DNA from: Candidatus Fermentithermobacillaceae bacterium
GTDB taxonomy: Bacteria; Bacillota; Sulfobacillia; Fermentithermobacillales; DUSS01
Assembly (NCBI GenBank): GCA_012842495.1
Contig: DUSS01000024.1
Coordinates: forward strand, 1-64,000
Direction: 5' to 3'
DNA length: 64,000 nucleotides
Of the stretch, positions 27,610 through 37,523 are shown piece by piece. The number at the start of each line of letters is the position of its first letter. Positions within the stretch are counted from its first letter, which is position 1. Under the pieces are notes generated by a model, which worked only from the letters and a program-made list of their open reading frames with translations, did no database searches and was not told where the DNA came from. The translations under genes and the position numbers were made by a program.

Positions 27610-27687
27610 GGTGGATGTAGCTCAGTCGGCTAGAGCGCCAGGTTGTGGCCCTGGAGGTCGGGGGTTCAAGTCCCCTCATTCACCCCA
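27610..27687 (+). tRNA. tRNA-His(GTG)
   Basis: Acceptor GTGGATG/CATTCAC with the extra G(-1) paired to C73 typical of tRNA-His, anticodon GTG, and an encoded CCA. Confidence 0.95.
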
Positions 27688-27747
27688 ACTTTTTTGATAA
27701 GTCTTGTGAGAGCTCCCTTGTGGAGCTCGTATTGCCTGATCCGGAAG

Positions 27748-27825
27748 GCGCCCGTAGCTCAATCTGGATAGAGCTGCAGACTTCGGATCTGAAGGTTGCA
27801 GGTTCGAGTCCTGCCGGGCGCACCA
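27748..27825 (+). tRNA. tRNA-Arg(TCG)
   Basis: Acceptor GCGCCCG/CGGGCGC, anticodon TCG in CTTCGGA, T-arm GGTTCGAGTCC and an encoded CCA. The outermost anticodon-stem pair appears to be a G27-A43 mismatch, leaving four pairs. Confidence 0.9.
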
Positions 27826-27828
27826 CGA

Positions 27829-27903
27829 TGGGGCGTCGCCAAGCGGAAAGGCATCAGCCTTTGGAGCTGACATTCGCAGGTTCGAATCCTGCCGCCCCAG
27901 CCA
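27829..27903 (+). tRNA. tRNA-Gln(TTG)
   Basis: Acceptor TGGGGCG/CGCCCCA, the D-arm GCCAAGCGGAAAGGC usual for tRNA-Gln, anticodon TTG and an encoded CCA. Confidence 0.95.
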
Positions 27904-27907
27904 GTGT

Positions 27908-27982
27908 GGGCCATTAGCTCAGTGGTAGAGCACCCGCCTTTTAAGCGGGGAGTCGATGGTTCGATCCCATCATGGCCCACCA
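27908..27982 (+). tRNA. tRNA-Lys(TTT)
   Basis: Acceptor GGGCCAT/ATGGCCC, anticodon TTT in CTTTTAA, T-arm GGTTCGATCCC, discriminator A and an encoded CCA. Confidence 0.95.
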
Positions 27983-27992
27983 GTTCTTTATT

Positions 27993-28021
27993 TTGATGTT
28001 CCGCAAGTTCGCATTTATAGT
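27993..28021 (+). promoter_or_regulatory. promoter for tRNA-Leu
   Basis: TTGATG (27993-27998), a 17-base spacer and TATAGT (28016-28021). Transcription would give a leader of about 145 bases before tRNA-Leu. Confidence 0.6.
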
Positions 28022-28131
28022 GTTGGGAAGAGTCGAGGGAAAATACCATCCTAACCAAATCCCTGCCCTGAATTCATGGAAAAGGTCGGGGCACGCGAGA
28101 GGCATATCCGGTGCTGTTGCGGGTGGTACCG

Positions 28132-28157
28132 ACAAAAGGGCGTTACAAAAGGGCGTT
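28132..28157. repeat. tandem 13-bp duplication
   Basis: Two exact adjacent copies of ACAAAAGGGCGTT, ending 16 bases before tRNA-Leu, followed by TTACATTTGTAA, a small palindrome. Confidence 0.8.
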
Positions 28158-28173
28158 ACATTTGTAAGGCAGT

Positions 28174-28258
28174 GCGAGGGTGTCGGAACTGGCAGACGAG
28201 CTGGACTTAGGATCCAGTGCCGCAAGGCGTAGGGGTTCAAATCCCCTCCCTCGCACCA
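28174..28258 (+). tRNA. tRNA-Leu(TAG)
   Basis: Class II tRNA: acceptor GCGAGGG/CCCTCGC, anticodon TAG in CTTAGGA, a long variable arm (TGCCGCAAGGCGT) and an encoded CCA. Confidence 0.95.
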
Positions 28259-28261
28259 GCT

Positions 28262-28283
28262 AAGCGGCTTAGCCGCTTTTTTC
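28262..28283 (+). terminator. intrinsic terminator after tRNA-Leu
   Basis: AAGCGGC-TTA-GCCGCTT directly followed by a T-run, three bases past the tRNA CCA. Confidence 0.85.
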
Positions 28284-28455
28284 TATGTCTAGGGGCATGT
28301 TTGTCAGAGAAAGTGATTTCATATTGCCCGGGTTTTGGTGTATGTTCATTGGTGTGCCGCTGTACGGGATTCCCTTCCCAGCACCGTAGGCACCGTACAA
28401 GACCGGTGACGATAACTTTCATGCGGAAGCCGGTACGTCGAACGGAGGGGTTTTC

Positions 28456-30063
28456 GTGAACGTTTCAAAGCAAGAGATGCCAGGATCGCTGGTGGAGATC
28501 GCGGTGGAAGAAACGCCGGAATTCGTAAGCGAAGCTCTCGATAAAGCTTACCGGCGTCTTGTGAAGAGGGTGGATGTGCCTGGATGGCGGAGAGGCAAGG
28601 CACCCAGGCATATCCTGGAACGGCATGTGGGCAAGCGTGCTCTTTGCGAGGAAGCGGAGAGGTATGCCGTACCGGAGCTTTACGAGAGAGCCAGGCAAGA
28701 GCTGTGCCTTGACGTGGTGGGAGAACCTGAGTTCAAAGACATAACTTTCGAACCGGGCGAACCCCTTCGTTTTAAAGCACTCGTGCCCGTGCGCCCAAAA
28801 GCTCAACCGGGCGACTATAAGTCCTTGGCAATTCCGTTTCCGGAAATCAGCGTCAGCCGGGATGAAGTGGAGGAGGGAATCAAGAGAACTAGGGAAAGCC
28901 TCGCTCACCTCGATATCCTGCCGGCGGATCGGCCTCTAAAGGAAGGGGAGTATGCGCGGGTTCACGTTAAAGGGCTCGAGGGAGGCGAGGTCTCTGTCGA
29001 GTTGGATCGAGACTTTGAGCTTGTTAAGGCCGGTTCCGAAGAGCATCCGCTCATACCGGGTCTTGCAGCAACACTGGTCGGGATGAAGAAGGGCGAATCC
29101 CGGGAATTCACCGGCAAATACGTGGTGAGGGCGACAAAGCCGGAAGAAAAGACCGGGGTCCAGCCGGCTGGTGGAGGAACCGGCCCCGGTAAGGAGCCCG
29201 GGGCCGCCAAATCCGAAGGCAAACCCCAGGGTGCCGGACTAGAAAACGCCGAATGCAGCGGCGAAGCAGTCACCCCGGAAGGTGAAACCAGGACTGTGGA
29301 AGCCAGGTTCCAGGTGGTAGTCCTCGAGGCTTATTCGAAGCACATGCCCACGGACGAAGAGTTCTTGAGAGAAGTGGGCAAGCCTTCAATGGAAGAAATG
29401 GAAAAGGACATGGAGTCCTTCATCAAGTCGCAAAAACTCGAGCGTGCATGGAGAGCTCACACCGAAAAGGTGGAGGATGCCCTCTTAGAAAAAGGCTCGG
29501 TGGAAATACCGGATGTCATGATCGAGAATCGCACCAGGACTCTTCTGGACGATTTCCTTCGCGACCTTGAGAAGATGGGAGTCAAGCCAGAAGATTACTT
29601 AAGACGGACGGGCTTGACGTGGGAAACAATAGTCTCAGATTTGAAAGAGAGAGCGAAGAGGCAGATTAAACTCGAGCTCATCCTGGATGCCATCGCTGAA
29701 AACGAAGGTATTCAGGCCGGCGAGGACCAGGTGAATGCGGTGGTATCCGGCATCGCTAAAGACGCCGGCAGGGATGAAGATACCGTAAAGGCTACTTTGG
29801 AAATGCGAGGTGTTATGGACGGGATCAAGAGAGAGTTGACCCGGTCTAAAACTTTGAGGAAGATAGCACTGGAGGCGGCGGAAAGGGCAGGCAAGCCCGT
29901 TCCCGAAGTCGCTGTGAAGCCCGAGGCAGTTGAAGATAAAGGTGCCGGCGAAGCCGGTGAGGTACAAGGGCGGTTAGAGACAGGACATGCAGAAGAGCAG
30001 GGGCCGTTACAGACGGCAGGGGAACAAATTGGTCAGGAACCGGGCCAAGGCGTAAAAAGCTGA
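28456..30063 (+). CDS. tig: trigger factor (ribosome-associated chaperone)
   Basis: A 535-residue trigger factor. The N-terminal ribosome-binding domain carries the signature loop as GWRRGKAP near residue 44. The FKBP-like PPIase domain and a long helical C-terminal chaperone domain (MEKDMESFI, KLERAWRAH) follow. It folds nascent chains at the ribosome exit. It is about 100 residues longer than the usual 430. A Gly/Pro/Glu-rich insert sits at about 230-285 inside the PPIase domain, and an acidic, low-complexity tail follows residue 490. It is first in the tig-clpP-clpX-lonB-lon cluster; the GTG start has GGAGG upstream. Confidence 0.95.
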   Translation: MNVSKQEMPGSLVEIAVEETPEFVSEALDKAYRRLVKRVDVPGWRRGKAPRHILERHVGKRALCEEAERYAVPELYERARQELCLDVVGEPEFKDITFEPGEPLRFKALVPVRPKAQPGDYKSLAIPFPEISVSRDEVEEGIKRTRESLAHLDILPADRPLKEGEYARVHVKGLEGGEVSVELDRDFELVKAGSEEHPLIPGLAATLVGMKKGESREFTGKYVVRATKPEEKTGVQPAGGGTGPGKEPGAAKSEGKPQGAGLENAECSGEAVTPEGETRTVEARFQVVVLEAYSKHMPTDEEFLREVGKPSMEEMEKDMESFIKSQKLERAWRAHTEKVEDALLEKGSVEIPDVMIENRTRTLLDDFLRDLEKMGVKPEDYLRRTGLTWETIVSDLKERAKRQIKLELILDAIAENEGIQAGEDQVNAVVSGIAKDAGRDEDTVKATLEMRGVMDGIKRELTRSKTLRKIALEAAERAGKPVPEVAVKPEAVEDKGAGEAGEVQGRLETGHAEEQGPLQTAGEQIGQEPGQGVKS

Positions 30064-30151
30064 ACCGGGATGGAAGATCAAGCGGAACCTGGACAAAAGG
30101 CCTTCAATAACAAGGAATAAGAAATGATGTAGAGCCGGGGAGGGGAAAGAG

Positions 30152-30751
30152 ATGAGTTATCTCATTCCTATGGTCATAGAGCAAACAGGTCGGGGGGAGA
30201 GAGCTTACGATATCTACTCGAGGCTGCTCAAGGACCGGATTATCTTCCTCGGGACCCCCGTGGATGACCAGGTGGGCAACCTGGTCGTGGCCCAGCTTCT
30301 TTTCCTCCAAGCGGAAGACCCGGACAAAGAGATATCGTTGTACATCAACTCCCCTGGGGGTTCGGTTACTGCAGGTCTGGCAATATACGACACCATCCAG
30401 CACATTCGCCCGCCGGTTTCCACCATTTGCGTGGGACTAGCGGCGAGCATAGCTGCGGTCGTTCTGGCCGGAGGAACCAAAGGTCGCAGGTTCTGCCTGC
30501 CTAACTCCAAGACCCTGATTCATCAGCCTCTTGGAGGTGTGCAGGGGCAGGCCACCGAGGTTCAGATCGCGGCTAAAGAGATACTCCGGACCAAAGAGCT
30601 CATCAACAGGATTCTGGCCAAACACACAGGCCAGCCTATTGAAAAAATAGAAAAAGATACCGAAAGGGATTTTTGGATGAACGCTGAAGAAGCGAAAGCG
30701 TACGGGCTTGTCGATGCGATTCTTCAGCCGCTGGCCAAGGCGAAGGAATAG
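30152..30751 (+). CDS. clpP: ATP-dependent Clp protease proteolytic subunit
   Basis: A 199-residue ClpP. The catalytic triad is S99 in GLAAS, H124 in TLIHQP and D173. The N-terminal propeptide-like [20 protein letters not shown] and the [16 protein letters not shown] substrate groove are conserved. It forms the tetradecameric chamber capped by ClpX, encoded next. The region after S99 reads [11 protein letters not shown] rather than the common ASMGAFLL, a mild change at the active-site helix. The start has GGGGAGGGG upstream. Confidence 0.97.
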   Translation: MSYLIPMVIEQTGRGERAYDIYSRLLKDRIIFLGTPVDDQVGNLVVAQLLFLQAEDPDKEISLYINSPGGSVTAGLAIYDTIQHIRPPVSTICVGLAASIAAVVLAGGTKGRRFCLPNSKTLIHQPLGGVQGQATEVQIAAKEILRTKELINRILAKHTGQPIEKIEKDTERDFWMNAEEAKAYGLVDAILQPLAKAKE

Positions 30752-30805
30752 ACGGCTAGCGGGTGAGTAAGTATAACCGGGCTTCATCACAAACGGGGTG
30801 GAAAC

Positions 30806-32065
30806 ATGTTTAAGTTCGAAGAACAAAAGGGCCTGAAGTGCTCATTTTGCGGTAAGTATCAGGACCAGGTAAGGCGACTCATAGCCGGGCCCGGTGTTTA
30901 CATTTGCGACGAGTGTATCGAACTCTGTTCGGAAATCATCGGGGAAGAGCTGGCTGAAGAAGCTGAACTCGAAGTCCGGGATCTACCGAAACCCGCAGAG
31001 ATCAAAGCTTACCTTGACCAGTATGTCATCGGCCAGGAGCGGGCGAAGAAGATCCTCTCCGTAGCCGTGTACAATCACTACAAGCGAATCGCCAGGGCCG
31101 GTCACTTTGACGATGTGGAGATCCAGAAATCCAACATTCTGATGCTGGGGCCCACCGGCAGCGGCAAGACCTACCTTGCCGAAACCCTGGCGAGATTCCT
31201 GAAGGTCCCGTTCGCCATCGCGGATGCGACGACGCTGACGGAAGCGGGTTATGTCGGGGAGGACGTGGAGAACATCCTTCTCAGGCTGGTTCAGGCGGCC
31301 GACTACGATATCGAGAAGGCAGAAAAGGGCATCGTCTATATCGATGAGATAGACAAGATAGCCAGGAAATCAGAAAATCCATCCATAACCAGGGATGTGT
31401 CTGGCGAGGGTGTCCAGCAAGCTCTCCTCAAAATACTGGAAGGTACGGTGGCCAACGTCCCGCCGCAAGGGGGTCGGAAGCACCCTCACCAGGAGTTCAT
31501 TCAGGTCGATACCACAAATATCCTGTTCATATGCGGCGGTTCTTTTGAGTCCATCGAGAAAATCATCCAGGCAAGAATCGGCCAGAAAGTGCTGGGGTTT
31601 AAGGCGGAAGTCAGACCCAGGACCGAGTACAACGTAGGTGAAATCCTGTCCCAGATCCTCCCCCAGGACCTGTTGAAGTTCGGGATGATCCCCGAGTTCA
31701 TCGGGCGCGTCCCCGTCATCGTGACGTTTGACGCTCTCAACGAAGATGACCTGGTGCGAATCCTGGTGGAGCCCAAAAACGCCCTGATCAAGCAGTATCA
31801 GAGGATGTTTGCCCTGGACGGGGTGAGCCTGGAGTTCACCGATGAAGCCATCCGGTCGGTGGCGAAAGAAGCGATTAAGCGAGGAACGGGGGCTCGCGGG
31901 CTGAGGGCGGTTCTGGAGGAAAAAATGCTGGACATCATGTACGACTTGCCGAGCAGGCGCGATGTGACCAAGTGCATCATAACCAAGGAAACCGTCCTTA
32001 AAGGCGAGCCGCCCATCCTGATAAGTGCCGAGAAGAAGCTGCGCAAGAAGGAAGAAACCGCATAA
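30806..32065 (+). CDS. clpX: ATP-dependent Clp protease ATP-binding subunit ClpX
   Basis: A 419-residue ClpX. The N-terminal zinc-binding domain has [10 protein letters not shown] and [10 protein letters not shown]. Walker A is [11 protein letters not shown], Walker B YIDEIDKI, and the IGF-type ClpP-docking loop reads [14 protein letters not shown], with the [17 protein letters not shown] sensor-2 region near the end. It unfolds tagged proteins and feeds them to ClpP, encoded 54 bases upstream. Confidence 0.97.
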   Translation: MFKFEEQKGLKCSFCGKYQDQVRRLIAGPGVYICDECIELCSEIIGEELAEEAELEVRDLPKPAEIKAYLDQYVIGQERAKKILSVAVYNHYKRIARAGHFDDVEIQKSNILMLGPTGSGKTYLAETLARFLKVPFAIADATTLTEAGYVGEDVENILLRLVQAADYDIEKAEKGIVYIDEIDKIARKSENPSITRDVSGEGVQQALLKILEGTVANVPPQGGRKHPHQEFIQVDTTNILFICGGSFESIEKIIQARIGQKVLGFKAEVRPRTEYNVGEILSQILPQDLLKFGMIPEFIGRVPVIVTFDALNEDDLVRILVEPKNALIKQYQRMFALDGVSLEFTDEAIRSVAKEAIKRGTGARGLRAVLEEKMLDIMYDLPSRRDVTKCIITKETVLKGEPPILISAEKKLRKKEETA

Positions 32066-32081
32066 TCTCCCTTCAAGGTTT

Positions 32082-32110
32082 GTCCGGCAAGAGCTTCTGC
32101 CGGACTTTTC
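32082..32110 (+). terminator. intrinsic terminator after clpX
   Basis: GTCCGGCA/TGCCGGAC stem with an eight-base loop, followed by TTTT. It probably separates clpX from lonB, at least partly. Confidence 0.75.
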
Positions 32111-32163
32111 CGGACCTCGAACCCGGCTATAAATCTACCCGGTGAGGCGCAAACTTTCACCGG

Positions 32164-33792
32164 GTGGTCGCGTTGGATAGCGTTTTTTATTTGCAGCTCG
32201 CCCTGGCTGCGGCACTCGTCCTATGTCTTGTCCATTCGACAAAGGTGAGAGAAACTCCCCGCGTAGCCGTGGGTAGAGAGGCCCAAAGGGAGCTGGAAAA
32301 GCTTAGGCACCTCCGGCAAATCAAGCTCACCGAACCCCTTTCGGAGAAGATCAGATCTACGTCCTTCGCCGATGTTGTCGGCCAAGAGGACGGAATCAGA
32401 GCGCTGCGAGCGTGTCTGTGCGGACCCAACCCCCAGCACGTTATCATGTACGGGCCACCAGGTGTAGGGAAAACCACCGCTGCCAGGCTGGTGCTGGAGG
32501 AGGCCAAGAAGAACCCTGCCTCGCCCTTCGGCCCGGAAGCCGCCTTCGTGGAAATCGATGCCACCACCTTGCGTTTCGATGAGCGAGGTATAGCTGATCC
32601 CCTCATTGGGTCCGTTCACGACCCGATTTATCAGGGTGCGGGACCTCTGGGTCTGGCCGGGATACCTCAGCCCAAACCCGGAGCGGTGACCAAAGCTCAC
32701 GGAGGAATACTGTTTATCGACGAAATCGGAGAGCTCCATCCCGTTCAGATGAACAAGCTCCTGAAGGTCCTCGAAGACAGAAAGGTGTTTCTGGAAAGCG
32801 CCTACTACTCCCGGGACGATTCGACCATTCCCGCCTACATCCACGATATCTTTCAAAACGGACTGCCCGCCGACTTCAGGCTGGTTGCGGCTACCACAAG
32901 ACCGCCCGAGGAAATCTCCCAGGCACTCAGGTCCAGGTGCGCCGAGGTGTTCTTCCGCGCTCTCGGACCCGCCGAGATCGCCCGCATCTCGGAGATCGCT
33001 GCCAGGAAAGCCGGCGTCTCCCTGGAAGAAGGCGCCAAGCTTCTTCTTAGAGATTATGCATCCAGCGGGAGGGAAGTCGTAAACATGCTGGAGATCGCCG
33101 CCGGACTGGCCCTCTCCGAGGGGAGAACCAGCGTGACTTCGGAAGATGTCGAATGGGTTATCTCCTTTTCTCAGCTTACTCCCAGGCAAAGGAAAAGCTC
33201 TTTGCGGGCTCCGGCGATAGGTATAGCTCTGGGTCTTGCGGTGTTAGGACCCGGTCTCGCCTCGGTTATCGACGTAGAAGCTCAGGCGGTTCCGGCAGCA
33301 GGCCCGCGAGGAGATATCACGGTCACGGGGATTATCGAAGAGGAGGAGCTCGGTCATCACGGTCGCACGTTGCGACGGAAGAGTATGGTTTACGCTTCGG
33401 TGGAAAACGTCAGGACCGCATTGCGGGTGGTTACCGACTCAAACCCCTTTACCCATGACATTCACGTGAACTTCCCAGGAGGGGTGCCGGTGGACGGACC
33501 GTCGGCAGGGCTGGCGATAGCGGCGGCGATGTACTCGGCCATTAAGAGGGTTCCTCTGGATAAATCCACCGCCATGACGGGGGAAATCTCCATCACAGGT
33601 GCGGTGAGACCGGTCGGTGGGATAGAGGAGAAGGTCAGAGCGGGACGGGAAGCAGGACTGGACCGTGTCCTCATACCTAAGGACAACTGGCAGGAGCGGT
33701 TTTCCAGGGCAGCCGGCATCGACGTAGTACCCGTCTCCTCCCTGGAGGAAGCGCTTGCCCTGGTAGTTGACGGGGTTCCGGCGACACCGTAG
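32164..33792 (+). CDS. lonB: ATP-dependent protease LonB
   Basis: A 542-residue LonB of the type found in endospore-forming Bacillota. An N-terminal hydrophobic segment (FYLQLALAAALVLCLV) is followed by the AAA+ domain (Walker [26 protein letters not shown]) and a C-terminal Lon peptidase domain with the catalytic Ser in VDGPSAG and Lys in GGIEEKVRAG. In Bacillus, LonB acts in the forespore and lies between clpX and lonA, as here. The GTG at 32164 or TTG at 32173 may start it. Confidence 0.93.
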   Translation: MVALDSVFYLQLALAAALVLCLVHSTKVRETPRVAVGREAQRELEKLRHLRQIKLTEPLSEKIRSTSFADVVGQEDGIRALRACLCGPNPQHVIMYGPPGVGKTTAARLVLEEAKKNPASPFGPEAAFVEIDATTLRFDERGIADPLIGSVHDPIYQGAGPLGLAGIPQPKPGAVTKAHGGILFIDEIGELHPVQMNKLLKVLEDRKVFLESAYYSRDDSTIPAYIHDIFQNGLPADFRLVAATTRPPEEISQALRSRCAEVFFRALGPAEIARISEIAARKAGVSLEEGAKLLLRDYASSGREVVNMLEIAAGLALSEGRTSVTSEDVEWVISFSQLTPRQRKSSLRAPAIGIALGLAVLGPGLASVIDVEAQAVPAAGPRGDITVTGIIEEEELGHHGRTLRRKSMVYASVENVRTALRVVTDSNPFTHDIHVNFPGGVPVDGPSAGLAIAAAMYSAIKRVPLDKSTAMTGEISITGAVRPVGGIEEKVRAGREAGLDRVLIPKDNWQERFSRAAGIDVVPVSSLEEALALVVDGVPATP

Positions 33793-33825
33793 CCTTCGAC
33801 AGGGTCCCAGCCATAGCTCGGACGC

Positions 33826-33945
33826 TCATGCCCCCATATCCATTACTTTCCGCTCCGTGGTCTTTTTCCAGGCCGCTATTCCTAAAGGAAATCCGCCTTT
33901 GGCATCGAAATAGCTAATGTACTTGTACACGCTGGACTTCGCCAT
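33826..33945 (-). CDS. possible small or remnant ORF
   Basis: A 39-codon minus-strand frame between lonB and lon reads as protein-like: [14 protein letters not shown], then [17 protein letters not shown]. The frame stays open six codons further upstream (IEIGYD), which resembles the tail of a helix-turn-helix. No ribosome binding site is visible. It may be a fragment of a small DNA-binding protein, or chance. It lies antisense to the lon leader. Confidence 0.25.
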   Translation of the reverse strand: MAKSSVYKYISYFDAKGGFPLGIAAWKKTTERKVMDMGA

Positions 33946-33952
33946 GTCATAA
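33923..33952 (+). promoter_or_regulatory. candidate lon promoter
   Basis: TTGTAC (33923-33928), an 18-base spacer and TCATAA (33947-33952), 55 bases before the lon start. The -10 hexamer is weak. Confidence 0.4.
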
Positions 33953-34007
33953 CCGATTTCGATTTAATACCATGAAAGTGGTCCCCATGAAAGGGGAGGT
34001 GAGTTCG

Positions 34008-36389
34008 TTGACGGATCCTCAAATGAAATCGTACCCTTTGCTTCCTCTCAGAAATATGATCCTTTTTCCGAGGACCAGCGTGGTTATGGAGATAGGCCGT
34101 CCTAAATCTAAGGAGGCTATAAATATCGCGCTTTCCCGTGACTCCCTGATCGTCGCATCCTCGCAGAAGAACGCTGAGGTTCTCGATCCCGCTCCTGAGG
34201 AAGTGCAATCCGTAGGTACCCTGGCGCTCATCAAAGAAGCTGCCGCCACCGCCTCGGGAAACCTGAGGGTTATGCTGGAGGGGAAAACCAGGGTTGAAAT
34301 CACCGCTTGTGTTTCGAAGGAACCCGCCAACGTGGTTTCCGTTAGAGAGCTGGTGGGCGCTCCCGTTACGGAGAAGGAAAAGGACCTACTGGTCAAAGCC
34401 CTGGTTGAGCATTATGAGGAGTATATCCGGGTGAAAAAGGTCCCGGCGGAAGTGTTGATTTCCCTCGCCACTATCAGCGACCCCGGCGACCTGTGTGACT
34501 TCATAGCTTCCCATCTCAGGGTCGGTCTCGAGGACAAGCAGGCCATTCTCGAATGCGTTCCCGTGAGAGAGCGGGTGGAGAAGGTTCTCGACATAATGTC
34601 CAGGGAAATAGAGATTGTGTCTCTGGAAAAGCGGATCAACATGCGCGTTAAGAAAGAAATCGAAAGAACCCAGAAGGAATACTGGCTGAGAGAGCAGCTC
34701 AAAGCGATACAAAAAGAGCTCGGTGACACGGGTGACGAGTTATCCGAGGCGGAGGAATACAGAAAGAAAATAGCCGAGGCGAAACTCCCCAAGGAAGTGG
34801 CGGACAAGGCCCTTCACGAGGTGGACCGGCTGGAGAAAATGCCCTCCGCTGCGGCCGAAGCGGTAGTGGTTCGGACCTATCTCGACTGGATTCTCTCTCT
34901 TCCCTGGACGACGGTGACCGAAGACAGCCGCGATCTCAACCTCGCCCAGAAGATACTGGACGAGGACCATTACGGTCTGACGGAGGTTAAAGAACGGATC
35001 CTCGAGTATCTCGCCATAAGGCAGCTGGTGGAAAAGCCCAAGGGCCCGATCCTGTGCTTCGTCGGTCCGCCCGGGGTAGGCAAGACTTCCCTCGCTAAGT
35101 CCATCGCCAGGGCGCTGGGACGCAAGTTCGTTCGCATATCTCTCGGCGGTGTTAGGGACGAAGCTGAAATCAGGGGTCATCGCAGGACGTACGTGGGCGC
35201 TCTGCCCGGCAGGATCATCCAGGGGATGAAAAATGCCGGTTCCAAGAATCCTGTGTTTCTCATGGACGAAGTGGACAAAATGGCTTCGGATTTCCGCGGA
35301 GATCCCGCCGCAGCGCTCCTCGAAGTTCTCGATCCCGAGCAGAACTGTAGCTTTTCCGACCACTACCTCGAGATCCCCTTCGACCTGTCCCAGGTGATGT
35401 TCATCACCACGGCCAATGTGGTCCACACCATTCCCCGGGCGCTGGTCGACAGGATGGAGGTTATCAACCTCCCGGGTTACACCGAGGAAGAGAAGATGGA
35501 AATAGCCAGAAGGTTTTTGTACCCCAGAGAACTGAAGGAGCACGGGCTCACCCAGGATAACCTGGTGATCCGCGACGAAGCTTTTCGAGAAATGATACGG
35601 TCCTACACCAGGGAAGCCGGGGTCAGGAACCTGGAAAGGCAGATCGCGACGATTTGCCGGAAAACCGCTAAAGACGTCGTGAGCGGGAAGTCCAAGAAGA
35701 GGCTGATTACTTCCAAATCCCTCAAGAAGTACCTGGGCATTCCGAGGTTCCGCCGGGAGCAGATCGAAAGGGAAAACCAGGTCGGGGTAGCTTTGGCGCT
35801 GGCCGTGACCGAGGCCGGTGGAGAAGTCATGGCGGTCGAGGTCTCGGTAGTGAAAGGCAAAGGCAATCTCATCCTTACCGGGCAGCTCGGCGACGTGATG
35901 AAAGAGTCAGCTCAGGCGGCGTTGAGCTATCTCAGGTCGCGGTCCCGGGATCTTGGGCTCGACGATGACTTTTACGAGCACAACGACATTCACGTTCACG
36001 TTCCCGAAGGATCCATCCCCAAGGACGGCCCTTCCGCAGGAATAACGATGGCTTCAGCTATCGCGTCGGCTCTGACGGGGCGGGCTGTGAGGCATGACTT
36101 GGCCATGACGGGGGAGATCACCCTGAGAGGTCGAGTGCTCCCTGTCGGAGGTGTCAAAGAGAAGGTCCTGGCAGCTCACCGTGCGGGCATCTACAGAGTG
36201 GTTCTTCCGTCGCAGAATGAGAAGGACGTGGAAGAAATCCCCGAGCACATCAGGAAAGAAGTCCAGATCATTCTGGTGGACCACATGGACCAGGTGTTGG
36301 AGAATGTGCTGGCCGACGCCGCCGAAAGCCCGGTGAAATACATGCCTCCCGGTCAGGAGGTCAGCCAACAGCCCCAGGTCATGAGCTAA
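34008..36389 (+). CDS. lon: ATP-dependent endopeptidase La
   Basis: A 793-residue Lon. The N-terminal substrate-binding domain begins at [15 protein letters not shown], a coiled region precedes the AAA+ module (Walker [24 protein letters not shown]), and the peptidase domain has catalytic S676 in [11 protein letters not shown] and K719 in GGVKEKV. It degrades misfolded and regulatory proteins. The TTG at 34008 is chosen because GGGGAGGT lies seven bases upstream; an upstream in-frame ATG at 33972 lacks a site. Confidence 0.95.
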   Translation: MTDPQMKSYPLLPLRNMILFPRTSVVMEIGRPKSKEAINIALSRDSLIVASSQKNAEVLDPAPEEVQSVGTLALIKEAAATASGNLRVMLEGKTRVEITACVSKEPANVVSVRELVGAPVTEKEKDLLVKALVEHYEEYIRVKKVPAEVLISLATISDPGDLCDFIASHLRVGLEDKQAILECVPVRERVEKVLDIMSREIEIVSLEKRINMRVKKEIERTQKEYWLREQLKAIQKELGDTGDELSEAEEYRKKIAEAKLPKEVADKALHEVDRLEKMPSAAAEAVVVRTYLDWILSLPWTTVTEDSRDLNLAQKILDEDHYGLTEVKERILEYLAIRQLVEKPKGPILCFVGPPGVGKTSLAKSIARALGRKFVRISLGGVRDEAEIRGHRRTYVGALPGRIIQGMKNAGSKNPVFLMDEVDKMASDFRGDPAAALLEVLDPEQNCSFSDHYLEIPFDLSQVMFITTANVVHTIPRALVDRMEVINLPGYTEEEKMEIARRFLYPRELKEHGLTQDNLVIRDEAFREMIRSYTREAGVRNLERQIATICRKTAKDVVSGKSKKRLITSKSLKKYLGIPRFRREQIERENQVGVALALAVTEAGGEVMAVEVSVVKGKGNLILTGQLGDVMKESAQAALSYLRSRSRDLGLDDDFYEHNDIHVHVPEGSIPKDGPSAGITMASAIASALTGRAVRHDLAMTGEITLRGRVLPVGGVKEKVLAAHRAGIYRVVLPSQNEKDVEEIPEHIRKEVQIILVDHMDQVLENVLADAAESPVKYMPPGQEVSQQPQVMS

Positions 36390-36421
36390 AGCGTCAGCCG
36401 GCTATGGGTCCAAAATTCTCA

Positions 36422-36450
36422 TTGACCCCTCTGTGGCACCGTGCCATAAT
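36422..36450 (+). promoter_or_regulatory. promoter for the D-Ala-D-Ala ligase-like gene
   Basis: TTGACC (36422-36427), a 17-base spacer and CATAAT (36445-36450), 38 bases before the ATG. Confidence 0.7.
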
Positions 36451-36488
36451 ACCCCTGACCATCAATCGAAGGAGGAGTCGATGGGAGC

Positions 36489-37523
36489 ATGGCCACTGTC
36501 GGCCTGATGTACAACCTGAAGGGGGAACCTCCGGATGACGGAGAACCTCCGGACCTTGGTGCGGAACTTGATTCGGAAACCACGGTAATGGCGGTGGCCG
36601 AGGCTCTGAGAGCCGGCGGCCACGAAGTAGTTCTCATTGAAGGAAACGATGTTGCTTATCTCAGGCTCCTCGAAAAACCGGTGGACATCGTCTTCAACAT
36701 GTGCGAGGGATTGAGAGGTGAATCCCGCGAAAGTCACATCCCAGCGATCCTGGAAATGCTCGGGATCCCCTACACAGGTTCCGGGGTGCTCACGCTTGCC
36801 CTCACGCTCGATAAAGCCCTGGCCAAGAAGGTGCTGGCGTATCACGGCATTCCCACAGCTCCCTTTAAGGTCTTCGACAACGGGGAACCGGTGGATGTAA
36901 CGGGACTGGAGTTTCCCCTTTTCGTCAAGCCTCTCCACGAAGGTTCGAGCATGGGTGTGGGTTCCAACTCCATTGTATCCAGTGTTACCGACCTGGAGCG
37001 CGAGGTATCCCGGCTGACAAGGTTGTACAAGCAGCCGGCCCTCGTCGAGGAGTTTCTGCCGGGTCGGGAGTTCACCGTAGGCATTCTCGGTAACACGAGC
37101 CCGCTCGTGCTTCCGATTATGGAGATCAACTTCAACCCGTGTCCTGCGGAACACGGTAGGGTGTACTCGAGGCAGTTCAAAGTCGAGTGGTACCAGGACG
37201 AGTTCTACCTGTGCCCTGCTCCCATCGACGATGAGTTGAAACGGACAATAGAGGATCTGGCGTTAAAGACGTACCGGGTTCTGGGGTGCAGGGACATGGC
37301 CAGGATCGACATGAGGCTCGACCGGAAGGGTGTCCCCAACGTGATGGAGGTCAACCCGCTTCCCGGAATGACCCCGGGGTTTTCTGACTTCCCCAGGATC
37401 GCTGAGAAGGGCGGATTTACCTATGTCGAACTCGTCAACAGCATCCTCGCATGTGCTCTTAGGCGCTACGGGCTCGAACACCTTCTTAGTTCCGAGGGGA
37501 TCCTCGCACGGCGAATAGCGTGA
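36489..37523 (+). CDS. D-alanine-D-alanine ligase-like ATP-grasp protein
   Basis: A 344-residue ATP-grasp enzyme resembling Ddl: the N-terminal VFNMCEGLRGESRESHIPAIL and the GIPYTGSGVLTLALTLDK segment are the family's substrate and early ATP regions. FPLFVKPLHEGSSMGV is the ATP-binding loop and VMEVNPLPGMTPGFSDFP the metal-binding end. Ddl makes the D-Ala dipeptide of peptidoglycan. The insert NFNPCPAEHGRVYSRQFKV and the C-terminal extension differ from standard Ddl, so a related amino-acid ligase is possible. GGAGGAG lies upstream, and a strong terminator follows. Confidence 0.85.
   Translation: MATVGLMYNLKGEPPDDGEPPDLGAELDSETTVMAVAEALRAGGHEVVLIEGNDVAYLRLLEKPVDIVFNMCEGLRGESRESHIPAILEMLGIPYTGSGVLTLALTLDKALAKKVLAYHGIPTAPFKVFDNGEPVDVTGLEFPLFVKPLHEGSSMGVGSNSIVSSVTDLEREVSRLTRLYKQPALVEEFLPGREFTVGILGNTSPLVLPIMEINFNPCPAEHGRVYSRQFKVEWYQDEFYLCPAPIDDELKRTIEDLALKTYRVLGCRDMARIDMRLDRKGVPNVMEVNPLPGMTPGFSDFPRIAEKGGFTYVELVNSILACALRRYGLEHLLSSEGILARRIA

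Noticed and set aside
32221-33189. A 322-codon minus-strand frame opposite lonB
   Set aside because: It lies wholly within lonB, whose AAA+ and peptidase motifs are clear, and it shows no family features.
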